From Clostridia bacterium (GTDB lineage: Bacteria > Bacillota > Clostridia > Christensenellales > Borkfalkiaceae): a stretch of 12,603 bases of DNA. The notes below the pieces were generated by a model, which worked only from the letters and a program-made list of their open reading frames with translations, was not told where the DNA came from and ran no database searches. The first letter of the stretch is position 1, and each line of letters begins with the position of its first letter. Made by a program: the position numbers and the translations under genes. The DNA lies in contig JAGCIP010000150.1 of NCBI GenBank assembly GCA_017648525.1, positions 1 to 12,603 on the forward strand, written 5' to 3'. This document shows, piece after piece, positions 7,289 to 12,603 of this stretch.

Positions 7289-8791
7289 TTATTTTTTTAA
7301 GGGTTTCATTGTGGGGAATAGTATTACGTCCCTAATAGATGCGCTATCGGTAAGTAGCATAACTAATCTATCCACACCAAAACCAAGACCGCCCGTCGGT
7401 GGTAAACCGTATTCTAATGCAGTCACAAAATCTTCGTCCACACGTGCGTCGTTACCGCCTTTTGCACGTTTTGCTTCAACTTGCTTAACAAATCTTTCCT
7501 TTTGGTCAATCGGGTCGTTAAGTTCAGAGAAAGCGTTGCCCATTTCCCTTGCATAAATAAAATATTCAAAGCGTTCTGTAAATGCGGGGTTAGTGGGTTT
7601 GCGTTTTGCAAGCGGTGAGTTTTCCACGGGGTAATCGTAAATAATAGTCGGTTGAACGAGTTTTTCTTCAACGAACGCATCAAAAAACGCAATAAGAACG
7701 TGACCTTTGGTCGCTTCGTCACCTTCTTCTACAACAACGCCCTTGTCTTTAGCAACTTGACGTGCTTGTTCGTCGGTAGCCCAGTCGTTGTAATCAACGC
7801 CAGCGTACTTTTTAACCGCTTCTACCATAGTGAGTCTTTCCCACTTCTTGCCCATATCGATATCAACGCCTTGATAGGTAATCTTGTCCGTTCCGCAAAC
7901 TTGTAAGGTAATAGTGCGGTACATATCTTCTATAAGGTTCATCATATCGAAGTAATCGCTGTATGCTTGATACATTTCAACCGTAGTAAATTCAGGGTTG
8001 TGCGAACGGTCCATACCTTCGTTACGGAAAATTCTGCCCACTTCGTAAACCTTATCAAAACCGCCTACTATCAATCTCTTTAAGTAAAGTTCGGTTTCGA
8101 TACGCAAATACATATCTATATCAAGTGCGTTGTGGTGAGTTTTGAACGGTCTTGCAGCCGCACCGATTTCCAAAGGTTGAAGAACGGGCGTGTCAACTTC
8201 AAGATAGCCAACGCCGTCTAAATATTGTCTTATTGCAGACATAATTTTAGAACGCATAACGAAAGTCTTTTTAACTTCCGGATTAGCGATTAAGTCAATT
8301 TCTCTTTGACGGTATCTTGTGTCTTCGTCCTTTAAGCCGTGATATTTTTCAGGTAAAGGTAAAAGAGATTTAGAAAGTAATTCAACGCTGTGTGCGTGAA
8401 TAGAAATTTCACCCGTACGAGTAGTGAATACTTGTCCTTTAATACCGATAATATCGCCGATATCGTATTCTTTGAACGCCAAATAATCGTCCCCTAAATC
8501 GTTGATAGAAAGGTAAGACTGAATAGTTCCCTTACCATCTAAAATAACGGCGAAAGACGCCTTACCCATAATACGCTTTGAAATAAGTCTACCGGCAATG
8601 CCGACTTCTTTACCTTCGTAATTAGCGTAATCGTCTTTTATGTCTTGGCTATACGCATCTCTATCGTATCTAACCTTTTCGAAAGGGTTTTTGCCCGCCT
8701 GAATAAGCGCATCCAACTTGTCACGCCTTACTTTTAATATCTCGTTTAAGTCCTGTTCCTGCATTTCGGGAACGTTCTTTATTTCTTCCAT
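7289..8791 (-). CDS. lysS: Lysyl-tRNA synthetase, class II
   Basis: It charges tRNA-Lys with lysine. The protein has 500 residues, normal for the class II enzyme. An N-terminal OB-fold anticodon-binding domain (about 60-140, VGIAGRLISKRIMGKASF) is followed by the class II catalytic core: motif 1 around 185-206 (GYLEVDTPVL), motif 2 at about 254-272 (RIFRNEGMDRSHNPEF) and motif 3 at about 467-480 (GGLGFGVDRLVMLL). AAARPF at 211-216 belongs to the active-site wall typical of LysRS. The start has AAGGAAGG upstream. It follows greA by 23 bases; greA-lysS pairing recurs in Bacillota. No T-box or riboswitch precedes it, so it is probably transcribed from the greA promoter. Confidence 0.97.
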   Translation of the reverse strand: MEEIKNVPEMQEQDLNEILKVRRDKLDALIQAGKNPFEKVRYDRDAYSQDIKDDYANYEGKEVGIAGRLISKRIMGKASFAVILDGKGTIQSYLSINDLGDDYLAFKEYDIGDIIGIKGQVFTTRTGEISIHAHSVELLSKSLLPLPEKYHGLKDEDTRYRQREIDLIANPEVKKTFVMRSKIMSAIRQYLDGVGYLEVDTPVLQPLEIGAAARPFKTHHNALDIDMYLRIETELYLKRLIVGGFDKVYEVGRIFRNEGMDRSHNPEFTTVEMYQAYSDYFDMMNLIEDMYRTITLQVCGTDKITYQGVDIDMGKKWERLTMVEAVKKYAGVDYNDWATDEQARQVAKDKGVVVEEGDEATKGHVLIAFFDAFVEEKLVQPTIIYDYPVENSPLAKRKPTNPAFTERFEYFIYAREMGNAFSELNDPIDQKERFVKQVEAKRAKGGNDARVDEDFVTALEYGLPPTGGLGFGVDRLVMLLTDSASIRDVILFPTMKPLKK

Positions 8792-8814
8792 AACGCCTTC
8801 CTTAATTTTTAATA

Positions 8815-9282
8815 TTAGTAAACTTTCTTAACCGTAATGGTAACGATACCAGCGGGAACTACAACGTTAACGGTGTCCCCTGCCTTGTGTCCTAAAAGAG
8901 CGTTACCAACGGGTGATTCGTTAGAAATTCTGCCGAGTTCTACGTCCGCTTCGGTAGTACCAACGATTTCGTAAGTAAGCACTTCTTTTGTTTCTTCATC
9001 TAAAATATCCACCTTGCTACCAAGTGAAACCGTGCCTTTTTTAGCACCGTCTTTAATGATAACGGCATATTTTAACTTGTTTTCAATTTCAAGAATTTCG
9101 CCTTCTATCATTGCTTGTTCGTTTTTAGCTGCGTCGTATTCAGCGTTTTCTGAAAGGTCGCCAAATTCTCTTGCCGTCTTAATTCTTTCGGTAATTTCCG
9201 CACGCTTTTCCACCTTTAAATATTCAAGGCGTTTTTCTAATTCTTCTTTACCTTCTTTGGTAAGTATTACTTCTTCTGCCAT
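8815..9282 (-). CDS. greA: Transcription elongation factor GreA
   Basis: GreA rescues backtracked RNA polymerase by stimulating cleavage of the extruded 3' RNA end through the secondary channel. The 155-residue protein has the N-terminal coiled coil (about 8-75) with the tip motif GDLSENAEYDAA at 41-52. Asp42 and Glu45 are the acidic residues that position the metal ion. The C-terminal FKBP-like domain contains SLGSKVDI (86-93) and ISNESPVGNALLGHKAGD (119-136). The start follows GGAGGT with good spacing. It is the first gene of the long minus-strand row and has a perfect sigma-A promoter about 70-100 bases upstream. Confidence 0.97.
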   Translation of the reverse strand: MAEEVILTKEGKEELEKRLEYLKVEKRAEITERIKTAREFGDLSENAEYDAAKNEQAMIEGEILEIENKLKYAVIIKDGAKKGTVSLGSKVDILDEETKEVLTYEIVGTTEADVELGRISNESPVGNALLGHKAGDTVNVVVPAGIVTITVKKVY

Positions 9283-9352
9283 AATTGACCTCCAAACGAT
9301 TTGTCGTTATATTTTTTGAGAGCAAACTCCCACTTATACTTTTGATTAAGAT

Positions 9353-9381
9353 ATTATAATATATATTAACGTGTTTGTCAA
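9353..9381 (-). promoter_or_regulatory. Perfect sigma-A consensus promoter for the greA-lysS-...-ricT row
   Basis: On the minus strand TTGACA (9376-9381) and TATAAT (9353-9358) are exactly 17 bases apart, with no mismatch to consensus. Transcription should begin near 9346 and give a leader of about 64 bases before greA. It is the only clear promoter before the six-gene row greA to ricT. Confidence 0.92.
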
Positions 9382-9474
9382 CTTTCTTTACCGTGATAAG
9401 CGGTTGCTACTTCCTTAATTTGCTAATTTTTTTTGAAAAATTAAAATTTTTTGAAACTTTTTTTCAAAAACCCC
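9382..9474. other. AT-rich spacer between two divergent promoters
   Basis: This non-coding stretch separates the greA promoter from a plus-strand promoter. It is dominated by runs of T and A, including a weak AT-only inverted repeat around 9449-9470 (TTTTTGAAA with TTTCAAAAA). The A/T tracts directly upstream of both -35 elements could act as UP elements. I see no gene in it. Confidence 0.5.
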
Positions 9475-9502
9475 TTGACAAATCTCCATTTTATGCTATA
9501 CT
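9475..9502 (+). promoter_or_regulatory. Extended -10 sigma-A promoter without an evident protein gene
   Basis: TTGACA (9475-9480, perfect) and TATACT (9497-9502) are 16 bases apart, with TG at 9494-9495 forming an extended -10. Transcription should start near 9509. No protein gene with a ribosome binding site follows before a strong terminator about 85 bases downstream. Confidence 0.8.
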
Positions 9503-9508
9503 AAATGC

Positions 9509-9630
9509 GTAAAAAGGTTAAAAAACGCATATTTTTCTATCTTTTGGCGGAAGTTTTTCGCAAAATTGATACGATTCCGAATAATATATGAGAAGAAGGT
9601 TGCTTTAGGTAAAGCAACCTTCTTTATTTT
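9509..9630 (+). ncRNA. Candidate small RNA of about 120 nt, unknown class
   Basis: A strong promoter (-10 at 9497-9502) and a Rho-independent terminator (stem 9593-9624) define a short plus-strand transcript. The body is AT-rich and can form small hairpins, for example GCGT with ACGC at its 5' end and CGGAA with TTCCG near 9550-9580. It does not look like tmRNA, the small SRP RNA, RNase P RNA or 6S RNA: I could not find their conserved segments, although I could not run covariance models. A 28-codon open frame (9505-9591) covers the body, but its ATG lies upstream of the predicted transcription start and has no ribosome binding site. The extent rests on promoter and terminator positions only. 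Confidence 0.5.
9593..9630 (+). terminator. Rho-independent terminator of the candidate small RNA
   Basis: A perfect 14-bp stem (9593-9606 with 9611-9624) with an AGGT loop is followed on the plus strand by TTTATTTT CTCTTTT. On the minus strand the following bases are not T-rich, so it serves the plus strand best, although it also lies just beyond the end of the convergent DUF1540-like gene. Confidence 0.85.
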
Positions 9631-9647
9631 CTCTTTTAGTTTTTCAC

Positions 9648-9791
9648 TTATACTTCTGCGTAACTATCGCAACAGGTACAAGAATCTCCGCAACCGCAGG
9701 TAACTTTAATACTTGAAAGTCCGCAGTAGTTTCCAGTAGAATGATGTTTGCAACGGGTTACGTCGCACTTAATACAAAAATTCTTTTCCAT
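9648..9791 (-). CDS. Small cysteine-rich DUF1540-like protein
   Basis: A 47-residue protein with nine cysteines (6, 9, 14, 23, 32, 34, 38, 40, 41). The pattern CDVTRCKHH...CGLSSIKV (9-30) fits the DUF1540 domain, a short cysteine motif common in clostridia and of unknown function, presumably metal-binding. The C-terminal CGCGDSCTCC cluster is denser than the usual end of that domain. The start ATG is preceded by AAAGGAG at good spacing, and a promoter lies about 40 bases upstream, so it is likely a real gene despite its length. It lies between the candidate small RNA and rplI and is transcribed convergently with the former. The role of the metal, whether storage, redox or structural, cannot be told. 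Confidence 0.82.
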   Translation of the reverse strand: MEKNFCIKCDVTRCKHHSTGNYCGLSSIKVTCGCGDSCTCCDSYAEV

Positions 9792-9831
9792 AACACACTC
9801 CTTTAACTTTAGTATTCCCAAAAAGCGCTCT

Positions 9832-9860
9832 ACTATACCTTTGTTTGTTTGACTTTTTAA
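9832..9860 (-). promoter_or_regulatory. Promoter of the DUF1540-like gene
   Basis: On the minus strand TTAAAA (9855-9860, 4 of 6) and TATAGT (9832-9837, 5 of 6) are 17 bases apart. Its -35 lies inside the spacer of the divergent rplI promoter, directly next to that promoter's -35, so the two polymerase sites overlap. Confidence 0.6.
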
Positions 9861-9877
9861 GGTTTTTGCAGTAAAAT
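9849..9877 (+). promoter_or_regulatory. Sigma-A promoter of rplI
   Basis: TTGACT (9849-9854, 5 of 6) and TAAAAT (9872-9877, 5 of 6) are separated by 17 bases. The start would be near 9884, giving a leader of about 24 bases that carries the GAAAGGAG ribosome binding site of rplI. Confidence 0.85.
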
Positions 9878-9907
9878 ATTATAAAACCATCCGAAAGGAG
9901 ATTAAAA

Positions 9908-10348
9908 ATGAAAGTCGTATTATTAAAAGACGTAAAAGGCTCTGGAAAAGCGGGCGATATTATAGAAGCAAAGGACGGATTTGCCCAAAATTTTTTGATT
10001 AAAAAAGGTCTTGCAAAACCCGCCGACAACCAAGCGTTAAACGAAAACAAAGCGCAAAAACAGGCGCAAGAATTCCATAGACAAGAACAACTTAAAGCCA
10101 ACAAAGAACTTCGCCAAAAACTTGACGGAACGGAAATTACTATTCAAGTAAAAAGCGGTGCGTCGGGTAAATTTTTCGGTAGCGTTACTAACAAGGAAGT
10201 TGCCGATAAACTTCTTGAACTCGGTTACGATATAGACAAAAAGAAAATCACTATTCAATCGAACATAAAAACCGCAGGCGTTTACCCCGCAACGGTTAGA
10301 ATTTCTGCCGAAGAAACGGCTAAAATTTCGGTAAATATTATAAATTGA
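9908..10348 (+). CDS. rplI: 50S ribosomal protein bL9
   Basis: bL9 binds 23S rRNA near the L1 stalk and reaches across the ribosome surface. The 146-residue length is normal. The N-terminal RNA-binding domain shows the family signature [20 protein letters not shown] (11-30). A long connecting helix (about 40-75, rich in Lys, Gln and Glu) follows, then the C-terminal domain with [20 protein letters not shown] (83-102). The start follows GAAAGGAG. In B. subtilis rplI lies with gdpP and the replicative helicase gene dnaC; neither is adjacent here. No terminator is seen before the next promoter, so some read-through into the T-box leader of proS is possible. Confidence 0.97.
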   Translation: MKVVLLKDVKGSGKAGDIIEAKDGFAQNFLIKKGLAKPADNQALNENKAQKQAQEFHRQEQLKANKELRQKLDGTEITIQVKSGASGKFFGSVTNKEVADKLLELGYDIDKKKITIQSNIKTAGVYPATVRISAEETAKISVNIIN

Positions 10349-10377
10349 TTGATTTTTAATTATTTTTATGATATTAT
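10349..10377 (+). promoter_or_regulatory. Promoter of the T-box-proS transcript
   Basis: TTGATT (10349-10354) and TATTAT (10372-10377) are 17 bases apart, and TG one base before the -10 makes it an extended -10. It starts directly after the rplI stop. Transcription would begin near 10384, just where the T-box leader begins. Confidence 0.7.
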
Positions 10378-10383
10378 GAGAGC

Positions 10384-10657
10384 AATTGAATAAAGGCGAC
10401 GAAAAGAATTAGTAAACTTCTTGGATTTTTTAGAGATAAGGCGGTTGGTGCAAGCCTAAATGAAAAGCAGTTGAACCCGTCTTGGAGCCGTGCACCCAAC
10501 GAGTTTATCTTAAGTAAGTAGCAACGGGTTCTCCCGTAATAGAGAAACGGTATTTTAGTACCGAGCGAGTGCGGATTTTATATCCGAATTTAGGTGGTAA
10601 CACGGACTTAACAATAGTTCGCCCTAAACCGTTCTAACACGGTTTAGGGCGTTTTTT
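10384..10657 (+). promoter_or_regulatory. Proline-specific T-box leader controlling proS
   Basis: A T-box riboswitch senses uncharged tRNA and then allows read-through into the downstream gene. Stem I has a K-turn-like base (GGC at 10395-10397 with GCC at 10487-10489 and GA-rich internal loops), the loop-E element AGTA at 10411-10414 opposite GAA at 10473-10475, and the specifier CCC (Pro) at 10476-10478. The apical part is GGTTGGTGCAAGCC. Two small hairpins follow (CGGTA/TACCG and CGGAT/ATCCG). The T-box itself reads TTTAGGTGGTAACACGG (10589-10605), with UGGU (10595-10598) complementary to the ACCA end expected for tRNA-Pro. TTTAGG (10589-10594) can pair with CCTAAA (10623-10628) to form the antiterminator, which excludes the terminator. 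Codon, acceptor match and downstream proS all agree. Confidence 0.95.
10620..10657 (+). terminator. T-box regulated intrinsic terminator upstream of proS
   Basis: A 12-bp perfect stem (10620-10631 with 10640-10651, 8-base loop) is followed by TTTTTT. Its left arm contains the CCTAAA that pairs with the T-box element in the antiterminator form, so termination should occur when tRNA-Pro is charged. Confidence 0.95.
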
Positions 10658-10685
10658 ATATCTAAAATTAACGGAGGTTTAATAT

Positions 10686-12383
10686 ATGAAATTAGACAGA
10701 TTAGTAGGAGAAAGATTTAAGGAAAAGCCGTCTGACTGCGTTGTTGAAAGCCACGCATTGATGGTTCGTGGCGGATACATTAAGTACGTTGCAAACGGCA
10801 TTTATTCGTCTTATACTCCCTTAAAGCGTATCACTCGTAAAATAGAGCAAATTTTACGTGAAGAAATGGATAAAATCGACGGACAAGAAGTTCAATTCCC
10901 CGTGGTTATGCCTGCAAGCCTTTGGGAAGAATCTGGGAGATATCAAAGTATCGGCAAGGAAATGGCTCGTTTTAGCGATAGAAACGAAAGCCCCTTGGTT
11001 TTAGGCATGACGCACGAAGAAGCGGCTGTTCAATTAGTTAGAGAATACGGGCAAAGTTACAATAAATACCCCTTTATGATTTATCAAATTCAAACTAAAT
11101 TCCGTGACGAAGCAAGACCTAAGTCAGGACTTATTCGAGTTAGGGAATTTACAATGAAAGACGCTTATTCTTTCCACACCAGCCAAGAAGATTTAGAACA
11201 ATATTACGACAAGTGCCACAAAGCCTATGAAAGAATTTTTGCTAGGGCTGGCATCCCTGAAGTTATTTCGGTTGCGTCAGACTCTGGCATGATGGGCGGT
11301 AAAATTTCTCACGAATTTATGCTTTTAACGGGAATTGGCGAAGATTCTATCGCAATTTGTTCGGACTGTGATTACAAGGCAAATTTAGAGGCTGCAGAAA
11401 ATATCGTTATCAACCAAAAAAGCGAAAACGCCGAACCCCTTACTAAAGTTCACACCCCCGACAAACACACTATTGAAGAAGTTTGCGAATTCTTAAATGC
11501 AGACGCTAAAAATTCTTGCAAGGCGGTTGTTTACCAAAGAAATGCAGACGATAAGTATATAGTATTATTCTTACGTGGGGATTTAGAAGTAAACGAAACT
11601 AAACTTACCAACCACTTGGGCTTTGAAATTCACCCAGCGGTAATTTCCGAAGACTCTGGACTTAACGCAGGATTTATCGGACCTGTTGGTTTGGACGGCG
11701 ACTTTATCGTGCTTTACGACCGCTCTCTTAAAAACTTAAACAACCTTGTCTGCGGTGCTAACGAAATAGATTATCACTATACGGGATTAGATTTGGATAG
11801 AGATTTAGAAAACGTTGAATATTACGATTTTGCTAAAATTCAAGAGGGCGGAATTTGCCCTAAGTGCGGTAAACACTCTATAACCGTTTCTCGTGGTATA
11901 GAAGTGGGCAATATCTTCCAACTCGGCACTAAATACACTAAGGCTATGAATATGACCTATATTGATAGCGAAGGAAAATCTCAATACCCGATTATGGGTT
12001 GTTACGGTATAGGCGTAGGTCGTCTTGCCGCTGCCATATGCGAAGTTTCTCACGACGATTACGGTCCTATTTGGCCAAAAGCAATCGCCCCCTATCAAGT
12101 TCACTTGTGCGCCGTTCGTCCAGACGACCAAGAAGTTAAATCTTTTGCTGATAAACTCTATCAAGATTTACTCGACAAGGGCGTAGAAGTTATTTACGAC
12201 GATAGAAACGTAAGCGCAGGCATTATGTTCTCCGACGCTGACCTTTTAGGCGTTCCACTACGTGTTATCGTAAGCCCCAGAAACATTAAACAAGGCGTTG
12301 TTGAAATTAAAACAAGAGATAAATCTTACTCTGCAAATCCATCTATGGACGTTGCGTTTGAAGAAATACTTAAACTTTTATAA
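10686..12383 (+). CDS. proS: Prolyl-tRNA synthetase, bacterial type with editing domain
   Basis: It charges tRNA-Pro with proline and edits mischarged Ala-tRNA-Pro. At 565 residues it has the length of the bacterial (E. coli-like) form. Class II motif 1 lies at about 60-76, the TxE loop is GMTHEEAA (107-114), motif 2 is FRDEARPKSGLIRVREF (139-155), and motif 3 is GCYGIGVGRLAAA (438-450). The inserted YbaK-like editing domain fills roughly 230-385; GFIGPVGL (329-336) fits it. Two CxxC pairs (Cys225/228 and Cys391/394) flank the insertion, as common in this family. The anticodon-binding domain follows from about 465. The start has GGAGG eight bases upstream. Expression is controlled by the upstream proline T-box, and a strong terminator follows. 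Confidence 0.97.
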   Translation: MKLDRLVGERFKEKPSDCVVESHALMVRGGYIKYVANGIYSSYTPLKRITRKIEQILREEMDKIDGQEVQFPVVMPASLWEESGRYQSIGKEMARFSDRNESPLVLGMTHEEAAVQLVREYGQSYNKYPFMIYQIQTKFRDEARPKSGLIRVREFTMKDAYSFHTSQEDLEQYYDKCHKAYERIFARAGIPEVISVASDSGMMGGKISHEFMLLTGIGEDSIAICSDCDYKANLEAAENIVINQKSENAEPLTKVHTPDKHTIEEVCEFLNADAKNSCKAVVYQRNADDKYIVLFLRGDLEVNETKLTNHLGFEIHPAVISEDSGLNAGFIGPVGLDGDFIVLYDRSLKNLNNLVCGANEIDYHYTGLDLDRDLENVEYYDFAKIQEGGICPKCGKHSITVSRGIEVGNIFQLGTKYTKAMNMTYIDSEGKSQYPIMGCYGIGVGRLAAAICEVSHDDYGPIWPKAIAPYQVHLCAVRPDDQEVKSFADKLYQDLLDKGVEVIYDDRNVSAGIMFSDADLLGVPLRVIVSPRNIKQGVVEIKTRDKSYSANPSMDVAFEEILKLL

Positions 12384-12398
12384 TGTTTTAAGCAAACT

Positions 12399-12430
12399 AA
12401 AGGCGGGAGAATTTTTCTCCCGCCTTTTTT
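12399..12430 (+). terminator. Rho-independent terminator of proS
   Basis: A perfect 13-bp GC-rich stem (12399-12411 with 12415-12427, 3-base loop) is followed by TTTTTT. On the minus strand the stem is followed by only TTT, so it could also weakly end the convergent gene. The bases from 12431 to 12473 hold nothing else that I recognise. Confidence 0.93.
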
Positions 12431-12473
12431 ATGCTGATTTTTTTTCGCTAGCCACCTGAACCAATTGTGCTTT

Positions 12474-12603
12474 TTATAATTTTTTACACGCTCTTAATTT
12501 TCTACAGAACATTAATTTATACGCTCCAACTAGCAAAGTGCCTGCAAGCGGTGCAAATAATCTTCTGTGTAGATGATGTCTTTCCCCTTTAGGAACTAAT
12601 CTC
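12474..12603 (-). CDS. C-terminal fragment of an unidentified protein (cut by window edge)
   Basis: A minus-strand frame enters at the right edge and stays open for 42 codons to a TAA at 12474-12476. The visible end is basic (many Arg, Lys and His), with a short hydrophobic stretch around LFAPLAGTLLVGAY and two cysteines near the end. No family can be recognised from this length. Support is only the open frame, the plausible codon use and the convergent position before the proS terminator; no start is in view. Confidence 0.4.
   Translation of the reverse strand, partial: RLVPKGERHHLHRRLFAPLAGTLLVGAYKLMFCRKLRACKKL

Noticed and set aside
9318..9331. Small hairpin (GGGAG/CTCTC) in the greA leader as an attenuator
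   Set aside because: The stem has only 5 bp and is followed by A-runs on the transcript strand instead of U-runs, so it is not a terminator and nothing shows a switch.
9505..9591. A 28-codon open frame (MRKKVKKRIFFYLL start) inside the candidate small RNA
   Set aside because: Its ATG is 3 bases from the -10 element and so upstream of the predicted transcription start, and no ribosome binding site precedes it. A leaderless mRNA would need a start at 9505, too close to the -10.
9769..10104. Minus-strand frame of about 110 codons across the rplI start region
   Set aside because: It runs opposite the bL9 RNA-binding domain and through the rplI promoter, and its residues look like an antisense shadow. 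The real minus-strand gene nearby is the DUF1540-like one in another frame.
10345..10377. First TTGATT copy (10345-10350) as the -35 of the proS leader
   Set aside because: Its spacing to TATTAT would be 21 bases; the second overlapping copy at 10349-10354 gives the normal 17.
11805..12164. Minus-strand frame of about 119 codons inside proS
   Set aside because: It is antisense to conserved ProRS motif 3 and neighbouring segments, with no ribosome binding site or family marks.
1..12603. A previously undescribed multi-gene defence, mobile or biosynthetic system
   Set aside because: Nearly all genes are conserved housekeeping genes in a Bacillota-like order. There are no transposase, integrase, CRISPR, toxin-antitoxin or biosynthetic marks, so I do not claim such a system.

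Overview
This window looks like a chromosomal segment from a low-GC Bacillota bacterium, most likely a clostridial lineage. The pointers are a clostridial-type 2[4Fe-4S] ferredoxin, a DUF1540-type cysteine-rich mini-protein, a proline T-box in front of proS, a RicT (YaaT/PSP1) protein, and a gene order that recalls the holB-yaaT-yabB-yabC(rsmI) region of Bacillus subtilis. AGGAGG-like ribosome binding sites and near-consensus sigma-A promoters fit this. I cannot name a genus from sequence alone.

Layout. Most of the left three quarters is on the minus strand. Reading in the direction of transcription, from right to left: a perfect-consensus promoter (9353-9381) drives greA, lysS, an unrecognised membrane-anchored protein, tmk, holB and ricT. 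The genes are tightly spaced; tmk/holB overlap by 4 bases and holB/ricT by 16. A ferredoxin gene follows with its own strong promoter and a 13-bp terminator. Next come a YabB/TrmN6-type methyltransferase, rsmI and a DJ-1/PfpI-family gene, with 10-12 base gaps. Last is the first half of a calcium-type P2A ATPase, cut by the window's left edge.

The central intergenic region (9283-9907) is the most informative non-coding part. Apart from the greA promoter it holds a plus-strand promoter and terminator about 100 bases apart that enclose no convincing gene, so it is a candidate small RNA. It also holds a 47-codon DUF1540-like gene on the minus strand, and back-to-back promoters for that gene and rplI that overlap in their -35 regions.

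The right part is on the plus strand: rplI (bL9), then a proline-specific T-box leader (specifier CCC, T-box UGGU, mutually exclusive antiterminator and terminator) and proS with a strong terminator. A minus-strand gene fragment, cut by the right edge, converges on it.

Functionally this is mostly information processing: transcript proofreading (GreA), tRNA charging (LysS, ProS), DNA precursor synthesis and replication (Tmk, HolB), RNA decay control (RicT), rRNA/tRNA methylation (RsmI, YabB-like) and a ribosomal protein. I see no mobile element, CRISPR array, tRNA or rRNA gene, and no clear new multi-gene system. The best leads are the candidate small RNA, the unrecognised membrane-anchored protein between lysS and tmk, the autonomous ferredoxin unit next to ricT, and the small cysteine-rich protein.
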